DNA of 64,000 bases from Streptomyces nojiriensis. GTDB lineage: Bacteria; Actinomycetota; Actinomycetes; Streptomycetales; Streptomycetaceae. Position 1 is the stretch's first letter. Every line of letters starts with the position of its first letter. Positions 16,041 to 24,336 of this stretch are shown piece by piece. Under the pieces are notes generated by a model, which worked only from the letters and a program-made list of their open reading frames with translations, ran no database searches and was not told the DNA's origin. The stretch covers positions 6,447,501 to 6,511,500 of the forward strand of contig NZ_CP071139.1 in the NCBI RefSeq assembly GCF_017639205.1, given 5' to 3'. A program made the position numbers and the translations under genes.

Positions 16041-17480
16041 GTGACCACCGAACTGCGTCGTCTGCGCAACTACATCGGCGGGGAGTTCAAGGACGCCGCC
16101 GACGGGCGGACCACCGAGGTGGTCAACCCGGCCACCGGCGAGGTGTACGCCACCGCCCCGCTCTCGGGCCAGGCCGATGTGGACGCCGCCATGGCCGCCG
16201 CCGCGGCCGCCTTCCCGGGCTGGCGCGACACCACCCCCGCGGAGCGCCAGAAGGCCCTGCTGAAGATCGCGGATGCCTTCGAGGCGCGCGCGGACGAGCT
16301 CGTCGCCGCCGAGTCGGAGAACACCGGCAAGCCGCTGGCCCTCACGGCCAGCGAGGAGCTGCCCCCGATGGTGGACCAGATCCGCTTCTTCGCGGGTGCC
16401 GCACGGCTCCTGGAGGGCCGCTCGGCCGGCGAGTACATGGAGGGGATGACCTCGATCATCCGCCGTGAGCCGGTCGGTGTCTGCGCCCAGGTCGCGCCGT
16501 GGAACTACCCGATGATGATGGCCGTGTGGAAGTTCGCCCCGGCCATCGCGGCGGGCAACACCGTCGTGCTCAAGCCCTCGGACACCACCCCGGCCTCCAC
16601 CGTCCTGATGGCGGAGATCATCGACTCGGTGCTGCCCAAGGGCGTCTTCAACGTCATCTGCGGTGACCGCGAGACCGGCAAGGCCATGGTCGAGCACTCC
16701 ACCCCGGCGATGGCCTCCATCACCGGCTCGGTGCGCGCGGGCATGCAGGTCGCCGAGAGCGCCTCCAAGGACGTCAAGCGCGTCCACCTGGAGCTGGGCG
16801 GCAAGGCCCCGGTCGTGGTCTTCGAGGACGCCGACATCGCCAAGGCCGTCGAGGACATCGCGGTCGCCGGCTACTTCAACGCCGGCCAGGACTGCACCGC
16901 CGCCACCCGCGTGCTCGTGCACGAGTCGATCCACGACGAGTTCGTGGCCGCGCTCGCCAAGGCCGCCGCCGACACCAAGACCGGCCAGCCGGACGACGAG
17001 GACGTGCTGTACGGCCCGCTGAACAACCCGAACCAGCTCAAGCAGGTCGCGGGCTTCATCGAGCGCCTCCCCGCCCACGCCAAGGTCGAGGCGGGTGGCC
17101 ACCAGGTCGGCGAGAAGGGCTACTTCTACGCCCCGACCGTGGTCTCCGGCCTCAAGCAGGACGACGAGATCATCCAGAACGAGGTCTTCGGCCCCGTCAT
17201 CACCGTCCAGTCCTTCGCGAGCGAGGGCCAGGCCCTGGAGTACGCGAACGGCGTCGAGTTCGCCCTCGCCTCCTCCGTGTGGACCAAGGACCACGGCCGC
17301 GCGATGCGGATGTCCAAGAACCTCGACTTCGGCTGCGTGTGGATCAACACCCACATCCCGCTCGTCGCCGAGATGCCGCACGGCGGCTTCAAGAAGTCCG
17401 GCTACGGCAAGGACCTCTCCGCCTACGGCTTCGAGGACTACACGCGCATCAAGCACGTGATGACCTCGCTCGACGGCTGA
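16041..17480 (+). CDS. Aldehyde dehydrogenase, 4-aminobutyraldehyde type
   Basis: 479-residue NAD(P)-dependent aldehyde dehydrogenase. The conserved landmarks are APWNYPMMMAVWKFAPAIAA, VLKPSDTTPAS, the general-base glutamate in LELGGKAPV, and the catalytic cysteine in NAGQDCTAATR near residue 288. It also ends with the MPHGGFKKSGYGKDLS segment shared by gamma-aminobutyraldehyde and betaine aldehyde dehydrogenases. It should oxidise the aldehyde produced by the neighbouring aminotransferase to GABA. GTG 16041 was chosen because AGGAG (16026-16030) lies ten bases before it. A close paralogue is at 27878-29395. Confidence 0.92.
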   Translation: MTTELRRLRNYIGGEFKDAADGRTTEVVNPATGEVYATAPLSGQADVDAAMAAAAAAFPGWRDTTPAERQKALLKIADAFEARADELVAAESENTGKPLALTASEELPPMVDQIRFFAGAARLLEGRSAGEYMEGMTSIIRREPVGVCAQVAPWNYPMMMAVWKFAPAIAAGNTVVLKPSDTTPASTVLMAEIIDSVLPKGVFNVICGDRETGKAMVEHSTPAMASITGSVRAGMQVAESASKDVKRVHLELGGKAPVVVFEDADIAKAVEDIAVAGYFNAGQDCTAATRVLVHESIHDEFVAALAKAAADTKTGQPDDEDVLYGPLNNPNQLKQVAGFIERLPAHAKVEAGGHQVGEKGYFYAPTVVSGLKQDDEIIQNEVFGPVITVQSFASEGQALEYANGVEFALASSVWTKDHGRAMRMSKNLDFGCVWINTHIPLVAEMPHGGFKKSGYGKDLSAYGFEDYTRIKHVMTSLDG

Positions 17481-17511
17481 TCGGCCGCATCGATCACAGC
17501 ACAGCGTTGAC

Positions 17512-17548
17512 GGGGCGGGCAGTAGACAACATGTCTATTGCCCGCCCC
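17512..17548 (+). terminator. Very stable 17-bp hairpin between dehydrogenase and binding-protein genes
   Basis: Bases 17512-17528 pair with 17532-17548 around a three-base loop, with a single G-T wobble in 17 positions. It sits 31 bases past the aldehyde dehydrogenase stop and 24 bases before the binding-protein start. It can act as a terminator or as an attenuating, mRNA-stabilising element between the two genes. Confidence 0.75.
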
Positions 17549-17572
17549 CTCGCGTTCGCCGAGGCTTTGCCC

Positions 17573-18751
17573 ATGCCTGAACTCGCCTTCTCCCGCCGTT
17601 CTGCGCTGTACGGCCTCGGTGCCGCGGGCCTCGCGGCCGCCCTCGCCGGCTGCGGCGTGCCGGCCGCCTACGTTCCCGAGGAAGGGCGCGAGGGCCCGGA
17701 CCGCTCCGAGCGGGACCGCAGCGTCACGTTCTCCAACTGGCCGCTCTACATCGACACCGACGAGGAGGACGAGGAGCGCCGCCCGACCCTGGAGGCCTTC
17801 TCGGAGCGGACCGGCATCGAGGTCCGGTACAGCGAGGAGATCAACGACAACGACGAGTTCTTCGGCAAGGTCAGCCCGGCGCTGATGAACCGCCAGGAGA
17901 CCGGCCACGATCTGATCGTGGTCAGCGACTGGATGGCCGCCCGCTTCGTGCACCTGGGCTGGGCCCAGAAGCTGGACCGGTCGGCCCAGCCCAACGTGGC
18001 CCGGCACCTCGACCCGCAACTGCGTTCCCCCGCCTTCGACGAGGGCCGGCTGCACACCGTCCCCTGGCAGTCGGGTATCACCGGTATCGCCTACAACCGC
18101 AAGGCCCTGGGCCGGGAGATCAAGTCGGTCAAGGACCTGTGGCAGCCGGACCTGGCGGGCAAGGTCACCCTCTTCTCCGGCCTCGACGAGTCCTTCGCCC
18201 TACTCATGCAGGGCAACGGAGTGGACGTCACCCGCTGGACCGAGTCCGACTTCCACCGGATGTGCGACCAGGTCGAGAACATGGTGAAGAAGAAGCACAT
18301 CCGCCGCTTCACCGGCAACGACTACACCTCCGATCTCAGCAAGGGCGATGTCCTGGCCTGCCAGGCCTACTCCGGTGACGCCATCCAGCTCCAGGCCGAC
18401 AACCCGGACATCGAGTTCGTCGTCCCCGAGGAGGGGGCCGAGCTGTGGGCCGAAAGCCTGCTCGTCCCCAACCTGGCCCGGCACAAGGCCAATGCCGAGG
18501 CCCTCATCGACCACTACTACGCGCCCGAGGTGGCCGCCTCGCTCGCCGCCTCCGTCAACTACGTCTGCCCCGTCCCGGCCGCCCGGGAGGTCCTGGCCGC
18601 CTCCGACGACCAGGAGACCGCCGAACTGGCCGAGAACCCGCTGATCTTCCCGGACGACGACATGCGCAAGCGGCTCGTCGTGGCCCGGGACATCTCCTCG
18701 GCCGAGCGCCGGTCCCTCGCCAAGCGCTGGAACGCGATCGTCGGCCTCTGA
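17573..18751 (+). CDS. Polyamine-type ABC transporter substrate-binding lipoprotein (solitary)
   Basis: 392-residue PotD/PotF-like binding protein. The N-terminus FSRRSALYGLGAAGLAAALAGCG is a twin-arginine-type signal with a lipobox cysteine near residue 27. The mature part has VTFSNWPLYIDTDEEDE, FFGKVSPALMNRQETGHDLIVVSDW and RRFTGNDYTSDLSKGDVLACQAY, nearly the same blocks as the binding protein at 29464-30714. ATG 17573 has GAGG eight bases before it; ATG 17531 is inside the intergenic hairpin and rejected. There are no permease or ATPase genes beside it, so it probably works with the PotABC components 13 kb away. Confidence 0.9.
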   Translation: MPELAFSRRSALYGLGAAGLAAALAGCGVPAAYVPEEGREGPDRSERDRSVTFSNWPLYIDTDEEDEERRPTLEAFSERTGIEVRYSEEINDNDEFFGKVSPALMNRQETGHDLIVVSDWMAARFVHLGWAQKLDRSAQPNVARHLDPQLRSPAFDEGRLHTVPWQSGITGIAYNRKALGREIKSVKDLWQPDLAGKVTLFSGLDESFALLMQGNGVDVTRWTESDFHRMCDQVENMVKKKHIRRFTGNDYTSDLSKGDVLACQAYSGDAIQLQADNPDIEFVVPEEGAELWAESLLVPNLARHKANAEALIDHYYAPEVAASLAASVNYVCPVPAAREVLAASDDQETAELAENPLIFPDDDMRKRLVVARDISSAERRSLAKRWNAIVGL

Positions 18752-18771
18752 CCCCGCCGAGTGAGGGGTAT

Positions 18772-18805
18772 TGAACACGTTCAGCAATTTGGCTGAACGT
18801 GTTCA
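18772..18805. promoter_or_regulatory. Operator-like perfect 14-bp inverted repeat
   Basis: TGAACACGTTCAGC (18772-18785) and GCTGAACGTGTTCA (18792-18805) are perfect complements around AATTTG. Each arm is itself nearly palindromic (TGAAC-AC-GTTCA), the usual look of TetR/MarR-type operators. TAGGCT at 18816-18821 resembles a -10 box whose start point would fall on the ATG at 18829. The repeat would therefore cover the -35 region of a leaderless promoter. Confidence 0.6.
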
Positions 18806-18828
18806 GAAATGGGCGTAGGCTTCCTTCC

Positions 18829-19293
18829 ATGAGCGAGAGAAGCGCCCTGCAGCGGCGTATCCGTGCCTGGTTGACCCTGTTCCTGATCTGCCTCGTGCTC
18901 AGCGGCCTCACCGCCTTCCCCCTGGTCAGCGAGCTCCGCTGGGCCAACGCCCTGATCGACAACGAGTGGCTGCGACGAGTGGGCGACGGGCTGGAGCGGG
19001 CCGACGCCGACTACCCCTTCCTCCTCTACGGAACCGACTGGCTCGCCTTCGCCCACCTCGTCATCGCCGTCTTCTTCTACGGGGTCCACCGCGACCCGGT
19101 CCGCAACATCTGGATCGTCGAAGCCGGCATGATCGCCTGCGCCGGAGTGATCCCGCTGGCCCTGATATGCGGCCCGATCCGAGGCATCCCCATCTGGTGG
19201 AGCGTCATCGACATGTCGTTCGGCGTCTTCGGCGTGATTCCCCTGCTGGTCCTCCACCGCATGATCAAGCGCCTTGAGTCGATGCCCGCTTGA
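18829..19293 (+). CDS. Small integral membrane protein, unknown function
   Basis: 154 residues with four hydrophobic helices: WLTLFLICLVLSGLTAFPLV, FAHLVIAVFFYGV, MIACAGVIPLALICG and a C-terminal segment with FGVFGVIPLLVL. It is rich in conserved-looking tryptophans and charged residues between helices (RRVGDGLERADADYPF, HRDPVRNIW), but I do not recognise the family well enough to assign a function. The gene ends three bases before the convergent serine hydrolase stop. The inverted repeat just upstream suggests local repressor control. Translation may start on a leaderless mRNA because no clear ribosome binding site precedes the ATG. Confidence 0.8.
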   Translation: MSERSALQRRIRAWLTLFLICLVLSGLTAFPLVSELRWANALIDNEWLRRVGDGLERADADYPFLLYGTDWLAFAHLVIAVFFYGVHRDPVRNIWIVEAGMIACAGVIPLALICGPIRGIPIWWSVIDMSFGVFGVIPLLVLHRMIKRLESMPA

Positions 19294-19296
19294 CGC

Positions 19297-20496
19297 CTAC
19301 TGGGCGAAGGCCGCCATCACGACGCCCAACACCACCGGGTTCATGTCCTCGCCCTTGGCGTTCGTGGAGTTGACCGAGTAGACCAAGGTGCGGGACAGGT
19401 CCCGCGTCGCACCTATGCCGGTGTTGTACCCGTGCCGGCCACCGGACTTGCCCCACGCCACCGTTCCGTCCGGCAGGACGATCCTGGACAGTCCCGCGGT
19501 CATCGTGGCGTCCTTCCCGCTGCCGAAGGTCTTCACCGCGGGCACCGTGAACATCTCCTCCAGCTGGGCCGCCGGCACGACCCGCCCGCCGAACAGGGCC
19601 TTGGTGAACCGCTCCAGATCGGCCGTGGTCGAGATGATGTCCCCCGCCGCCCAGCGGTCCGAGGAGTTCCACTCGGTCACGTCCCGCAGCTCCCGGGAGC
19701 CGTCCGCCCCGACTGTCGCCTGGTACCCGTGGTTGTGCGGGCCGGGGATCGTCGTCTGCGTCCGGGACGGGAACGAGGTCTGGCGCAGACCGAGCGGCCT
19801 CAGGATCCGCCGCCCGACCGCCTCCTCGTACGAGGTGCCCGTCACCTTCTCGACGAGCACGCCCAGCAAGGTGTAGTTGATGTTCAGGTAGTGCTGGGCC
19901 GAGCCCGGGGCGAACTCCGGCTCCTTCCCCAGGGCGTCGGCCAGCTGGTCGTGCGGGTCGGTCACATCGAAGCGGTGCTCCCACTGCGCCTCGAACGAGT
20001 CGCCCGGGCCGTCCGCGGCCGGTATCCCGCTCGTGTGGTTGAGCAACTGCCGGACGGTGACCGCACCGTAGGCGTCGGGGACCGTCCCGGGCAGGTACCG
20101 CCGGACCGGCCGGTCCAGGTCCACCCGGCCCTCGGCCGCCAGCTGGAGGACCACCGCCGCGGTGAAGGTCTTGGTCACCGACCCCGCCCGGAACCTCCCC
20201 TGCTCGACGGCCGCCCGCCCGGTGACGATGTCCGCGACACCGGAACCGCCCCGCCAGCTGCCGCTCGTACCCCCGACGCGGACCAGCGCGGCAGTCGCGT
20301 CCTTGTGCTCCGCCCCCAGACCGGCGATCACCCGCTCCAGTACCGCCGCATTCGGCGGGGCCGGTACGAGGGGCGCCGAGACGCCCGCCGTACCCCCCGC
20401 CGGCGCGGGAACCGAAGCGGCGTGTGCGACGACGGGTCCGGACGCGATGCCCAGGACCAGAGCGGCTGCGATCAGCGTGCGCGTACGTGCGTTCAT
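19297..20496 (-). CDS. Secreted serine hydrolase, class C beta-lactamase/DD-carboxypeptidase family
   Basis: 399-residue exported enzyme with a signal peptide (ARTRTLIAAALVLGIASGPVVAHA, then a proline/glycine linker). The active-site SxxK is GSVTKTF near residue 105, the second motif YxN is HYLNINYT near residue 205, and the third is KSGGRHGYNTG near residue 355. These match D-alanyl-D-alanine carboxypeptidase or esterase members of the beta-lactamase family. The start ATG 20496 follows GGGGGAG, nine bases away. A role in cell-wall trimming is likely, but true substrate cannot be told. Confidence 0.9.
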   Translation of the reverse strand: MNARTRTLIAAALVLGIASGPVVAHAASVPAPAGGTAGVSAPLVPAPPNAAVLERVIAGLGAEHKDATAALVRVGGTSGSWRGGSGVADIVTGRAAVEQGRFRAGSVTKTFTAAVVLQLAAEGRVDLDRPVRRYLPGTVPDAYGAVTVRQLLNHTSGIPAADGPGDSFEAQWEHRFDVTDPHDQLADALGKEPEFAPGSAQHYLNINYTLLGVLVEKVTGTSYEEAVGRRILRPLGLRQTSFPSRTQTTIPGPHNHGYQATVGADGSRELRDVTEWNSSDRWAAGDIISTTADLERFTKALFGGRVVPAAQLEEMFTVPAVKTFGSGKDATMTAGLSRIVLPDGTVAWGKSGGRHGYNTGIGATRDLSRTLVYSVNSTNAKGEDMNPVVLGVVMAAFAQ

Positions 20497-20566
20497 GGTG
20501 GTGTGCTCCCCCTGTGAGGTCATCGGCGCCGTCTGCCCCGATGACCTCAATGCTCCAGGTCAGAGG

Positions 20567-20617
20567 GGTAGTTGCGGATCACCCAGCAGAGGGGTCTTCA
20601 GCGGTACGACAACTACC
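20567..20617. repeat. 8-bp inverted repeat between response regulator and serine hydrolase genes
   Basis: GGTAGTTG (20567-20574) and CAACTACC (20610-20617) are perfect complements 35 bases apart. They lie in the 150-base gap that contains the serine hydrolase promoter and the end of the response regulator gene. The spacing is too wide for a classical terminator; paired operator sites are possible. Confidence 0.45.
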
Positions 20618-20646
20618 CGGTGCGGGGGAGACGACACGCCGTCCCC

Positions 20647-21315
20647 TCACTCCCCGGAGGGAGTACCCGCCGCGATCAGGCCCGTCTCGTAGGCGCAGAT
20701 CACCGCCTGGATCCGGTCCCGCAGCCCCAGCTTCGCCAGCACGTTCCCCACGTGCGACTTCACCGTGTGCTCGCTCACCACCAGCGCCCCCGCGATCTCC
20801 GCGTTGGACAGGCCCCGCCCCAGGTGCAGCAGCGTCTCCCGTTCCCGCGCCGTCAGCACCTCCAGCCGGTCCGCCGGAAGGGAGGGCCGCGCCGTCGCCG
20901 TCGTGTACTCCTCGATCAGCCGCCGCGCCACCGACGGCGCCAGCAGCGACTCGCCCGCCGCCACCACCCGTACGGCGTGCACCAGGTCGTCCCGCCGCAC
21001 GTCCTTCAGCAGGAACCCGCTCGCCCCCGCGTGCAGCGCCTCGTACACGTACTCGTCCGAGTCGAAGGTCGTCAGCATCACCGTGCGGCACGCGCTCCCG
21101 GCCGAAATCGCCCGGCACGCCTCGATCCCGTCCAGCACCGGCATCCGGATGTCCAGCAGCGCCACGTCCGGCGCGAGCCGGGACACCGCCTCCACCGCCG
21201 CCGCGCCGTCCCCCACCTCCGCCACGACCTCGATGTCCTCCTGGACGTCCAGGATCATCGCGAAGCCGCTGCGCACCAGCTCCTGGTCATCGGCCACCAC
21301 CACACGGATCGTCAA
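20647..21315 (-). CDS. NarL/FixJ-family response regulator
   Basis: 222 residues. The receiver domain begins TIRVVVADDQELVRSGF, with the phosphoacceptor aspartate in DVALLDIRMPVLDG (about residue 54) and the conserved lysine in GASGFLLKD. A LuxR-type HTH follows from about residue 155 (LTARERETLLHLGRGLSNAEIAG then SEHTVKSHVGNVLAKLGLRDR). The start is TTG 21315, overlapping the kinase stop (TTGA), so translation is coupled. It is the DNA-binding partner of the upstream sensor kinase. Its target promoter is unknown; the adjacent serine hydrolase is a candidate. Confidence 0.93.
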   Translation of the reverse strand: MTIRVVVADDQELVRSGFAMILDVQEDIEVVAEVGDGAAAVEAVSRLAPDVALLDIRMPVLDGIEACRAISAGSACRTVMLTTFDSDEYVYEALHAGASGFLLKDVRRDDLVHAVRVVAAGESLLAPSVARRLIEEYTTATARPSLPADRLEVLTARERETLLHLGRGLSNAEIAGALVVSEHTVKSHVGNVLAKLGLRDRIQAVICAYETGLIAAGTPSGE

Positions 21316-22478
21316 TTCCCCACCTCCAGCGGCGAGGTTACAAGGGACACCCGCACCGAGTACCCGACCCCGTCCGGGCCCGGGCCGGACTCCGCAGTAC
21401 CGCCGTGGGCCGCCGCCCGCTCGCGGATGCCGATCAGCCCGTGCCCGCCCGAGGCGCCACCGGGCCCCCGGCCGTCGTCCGTGACCGTCACCGTGAGCGT
21501 CCCCGGCCCGTACACGAGCGTCACGTCCGCCGCGGCGGCCCCGGCGTGCTTGACCACGTTGGTCAGGGCTTCCTGCACCACCCGGTGCACGGTCGCCTCC
21601 AGCGCTGCCGACAGCTCGCGCACCGCGCCGGTCCGTTCGTACGTCACGCGCAGCCCGCTGGCCAGTACCCGGTCCACCAGCTCGGCCAGCCCGGAGATCC
21701 CCGGCTGCGGACTCCGGGGCGCGGCTTCGTCGGTGCGCAGCACGCCCAGCATCGCGCGCAGCTGCGCCATCGCGTCCCGCCCCGTCTCCGCGATCGCCTC
21801 GAAGGCCGCCTCGGCCCGCTCCGGGGCCCGGCGCACGGCCACCGGTCCGGCCTCCGCCTGCACGATCATGATGCTGACCGCGTGCGAGAGGATGTCGTGC
21901 ATCTCGCGCGCGATCCTGGCCCGTTCACGTGCGGCGGCCTGTTCCGCCTCGATCCGGTTGGCCCGCTCCAGTTCGGCGGCGCGCGCCTCCACGGCCGCCG
22001 TGTACGCCTGCCGCGTGTGCTGGAGCCGTCCCAGGGCGTAGGCCGCCGCCGAGACGAAGAGCGTGAACAGCAGTTCCCGCGCCGTCCCCGTCTCCCAGCC
22101 CACCGACAAGGCGACCGACACCACGGCGGCCACCCCCACGGCTGCACGGACCCGCGGGGCGCACTGCAGGGCGACCGTGTAGAAGGCGATGAGGCCCGCG
22201 TACGGCAGCGGCTGACCCGGCCCGTCGACGGCGACCTTGTAGATCCCCCCGACGGCCAGGATCGCCGCCAGTACCGCCACGGGTGCCCGCCGGCGCCAGA
22301 CCAGGGGCAGCACGGCGGCCGTGGTCATCGCGTACGAGAGCCAGGTCACGGGCGGGAGGTCGGGCGACCGGGGCACGACGAACGGCATCGTGACGGCCAG
22401 CTGCACGAGCAGGGTCAGGCCCAGGTCCTGCCACCGCGGATCGGCGCCGCGGATCCCCTCCCGGAAGGCCCGTATCAC
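21312..22478 (-). CDS. NarL-type sensor histidine kinase
   Basis: 388-residue membrane kinase. The N-terminal half has about five hydrophobic helices and no large extracellular domain, so it probably senses the membrane or a small ligand. The HisKA_3 dimerisation motif is RARIAREMHDILSHAVSIM with the phosphorylated histidine near residue 190. The ATPase domain has an N-box VVQEALTNVVKHAGA and G-box DDGRGPGGASGGHGLIGIRER. GTG 22478 overlaps the phosphodiesterase stop (GTGA), and the stop overlaps the response-regulator start. Three genes are thus translationally chained: phosphodiesterase, kinase, regulator. Confidence 0.93.
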   Translation of the reverse strand: MIRAFREGIRGADPRWQDLGLTLLVQLAVTMPFVVPRSPDLPPVTWLSYAMTTAAVLPLVWRRRAPVAVLAAILAVGGIYKVAVDGPGQPLPYAGLIAFYTVALQCAPRVRAAVGVAAVVSVALSVGWETGTARELLFTLFVSAAAYALGRLQHTRQAYTAAVEARAAELERANRIEAEQAAARERARIAREMHDILSHAVSIMIVQAEAGPVAVRRAPERAEAAFEAIAETGRDAMAQLRAMLGVLRTDEAAPRSPQPGISGLAELVDRVLASGLRVTYERTGAVRELSAALEATVHRVVQEALTNVVKHAGAAAADVTLVYGPGTLTVTVTDDGRGPGGASGGHGLIGIRERAAAHGGTAESGPGPDGVGYSVRVSLVTSPLEVGN

Positions 22479-23164
22479 CTTCCGAGGCCGGCGCGTACGG
22501 ACGTCAGCGCGTCCAGCCGGTTCGTGGTGATCGCGTCGACCCCCGCCGCGACCAGGCCCTTCATCGTCCGCTTGGTGTCCGCGGTCCAGGCCGACACCAG
22601 CAGGCCGTCCCGGTGGAGCGCGTCCACCAGCTCCCGGCTCACCAGTCCGAAGCGGTAGTTGAGCCAGCGCGGCGCCACGGCGTCGATCAGCGTCCGCCGC
22701 GGCGGCGACAGCGAGGTCCAGGTCAGCGCGATCTCCGCGCCCGGATCGGCGGCCCGCACGGCCAGCATCGTGTTCGGGCCCGCGCAGTAGTAGGTCCGCT
22801 CGCGCGCCCCGCACTCGCGGACCTCGCCCACGACGATGCGGACCGCCTCGGGCGTGGCGCCGGGCAGGTCGAGCATCAGCCGGCCCGGCCCGGCGGCCGT
22901 CAGGGCGTCGCGGAGTGTGGGAACGCCGCCCAGGGTCAGCCCCTTCAGCTGCGGGGCCGTGACCTCGTCGAGGCGTAGGTCGTGGCCCCACAGCCGCTGC
23001 AGCGTCGCGTCGTGCAGGAGGACCGGCACGCCGTCCCGGGTCAGCCGTACGTCGATCTCGACGGCGTCCGCCCCGCGCGCGAAGGCGGAGCGGATCGACG
23101 CCAGGGTGTTCTCACGGACACGGTAGGGATCGCCGCGGTGGCCGACGGCAGTCAGAGTGCTCAT
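22475..23164 (-). CDS. Glycerophosphodiester phosphodiesterase
   Basis: 229 residues, cytoplasmic, no signal. The GDPD motifs are GHRGDPYRVRENTLASI at the N-terminus (catalytic HR and ENT), ADAVEIDVRLTRDGVPVLLHD (metal-binding ExD and the second catalytic histidine) and the C-terminal barrel ending with the segment VSAWTADTKRTMKGL. It hydrolyses glycerophosphodiesters from lipid turnover to glycerol-3-phosphate and an alcohol. It starts with ATG 23164 and overlaps the histidine kinase start, so it is the leading gene of that operon. Confidence 0.92.
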   Translation of the reverse strand: MSTLTAVGHRGDPYRVRENTLASIRSAFARGADAVEIDVRLTRDGVPVLLHDATLQRLWGHDLRLDEVTAPQLKGLTLGGVPTLRDALTAAGPGRLMLDLPGATPEAVRIVVGEVRECGARERTYYCAGPNTMLAVRAADPGAEIALTWTSLSPPRRTLIDAVAPRWLNYRFGLVSRELVDALHRDGLLVSAWTADTKRTMKGLVAAGVDAITTNRLDALTSVRAGLGR

Positions 23165-23200
23165 GTCCCCATTCTCAGGGGCGCAGTTGCCCGGAACGCG

Positions 23201-24226
23201 TCAGCGCGCGAGCCATTCGGCGGTGTACGTGTCGATCTCCGCGTTCAGCTTCGCCTTGCCGGCCGGGTCCAGGAAGGAGGCCTCGACGGCGTTCTTGGCG
23301 AGCTGGGCGAGCCCGCGCTCGTCGAGGTCGAGGAGGCGGGCGGCCACCGCGTACTCGTTGTTCAGGTCGGAGCCGAACATCGGCGGGTCGTCGCTGTTGA
23401 TGGTGACGAGCACGCCCGCCGCGACCATCTCCTTGACGGGGTGCCGGTCGAGGTCGGTCACCGCGCGGGTCGCGATGTTGGAGGTCGGGCAGACCTCCAG
23501 CGCGATCCGGTGCTCGGCGAGGTACGCGAGCAGCTCCGGGTCCTGGGTGGCACTGGTGCCGTGGCCGATGCGCTCGGCGCCGAGCTCGCGGATGGCGTCC
23601 CAGATCGTCTCCGGACCGGTGGTCTCGCCGGCGTGCGGGACGCTGCGCAGACCGGCGGCGCGGGCGGCGTCGAAGTACGGCTTGAACTGCGGGCGAGGGA
23701 CGCCGATCTCGGGGCCGCCGAGGCCGAAGGAGACCAGCCCCTCGGGACGGTGGTCCACGGCGAGCCGGGCGGTCTCGGCGGCGGCCTCCAGGCCGGCCTC
23801 GCCGGGGATGTCGAAGCACCAGCGCAGGATGACGCCGAGTTCGGCCTCGGCGGCCCGGCGGGCGTCCTCGATGGCCTCCATGAAGGCCTTCTCGTCGATG
23901 CCGCGGCGGGTGGAGGAGTACGGGGTGATGGTCAGCTCGGCGTAGCGGATGTTCTGCCGGGCCATGTCGCGGGCGACTTCGAAGGTGAGGGTGCGCACGT
24001 CGTCCGGGGTGCGGACCAGGTCGACCACCGACAGGTAGACCTCGATGAAGTGCGCGAAGTCGGTGAAGGTGAAGTAGTCGGCGAGGGCCTCGGGATCGGT
24101 GGGGACCTTCGAGTCGGGGTGCCGGGAGGCGAGCTCGGCCACGATGCGCGGGGATGCCGAGCCGACGTGGTGGACGTGGAGTTCGGCCTTGGGCAGCCCC
24201 GCGATGAAGGGGTGCAGGTCGGTCAT
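23201..24226 (-). CDS. Adenosine deaminase-family enzyme, candidate aminodeoxyfutalosine deaminase
   Basis: 341-residue amidohydrolase of the adenosine deaminase family. Metal and catalytic motifs are AELHVHHVGSASP (HxH), HAGET, RIGHGTSA, CPTSN and NSDDP. In ordinary adenosine deaminases the first motif reads HxHLDGS; here it is HVHHVGSAS. As I recall, that pattern marks enzymes that deaminate 6-amino-6-deoxyfutalosine in the futalosine route to menaquinone, a route Streptomyces uses. I therefore favour that role over adenosine salvage, but biochemistry would be needed. It is separated by 36 bases from the phosphodiesterase downstream and faces the DUF4190 gene divergently. Confidence 0.85.
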   Translation of the reverse strand: MTDLHPFIAGLPKAELHVHHVGSASPRIVAELASRHPDSKVPTDPEALADYFTFTDFAHFIEVYLSVVDLVRTPDDVRTLTFEVARDMARQNIRYAELTITPYSSTRRGIDEKAFMEAIEDARRAAEAELGVILRWCFDIPGEAGLEAAAETARLAVDHRPEGLVSFGLGGPEIGVPRPQFKPYFDAARAAGLRSVPHAGETTGPETIWDAIRELGAERIGHGTSATQDPELLAYLAEHRIALEVCPTSNIATRAVTDLDRHPVKEMVAAGVLVTINSDDPPMFGSDLNNEYAVAARLLDLDERGLAQLAKNAVEASFLDPAGKAKLNAEIDTYTAEWLAR

Positions 24227-24336
24227 GGGGATGCCTCCGGGAGGACGCGGGTGCGGGCAGGTCGGGATTCATCGTAGGCACGCCCGTGACTGTCGGTGGC
24301 AGCGCTTAGCATGGCTGTACGAGAGGGGGGCGCCGT

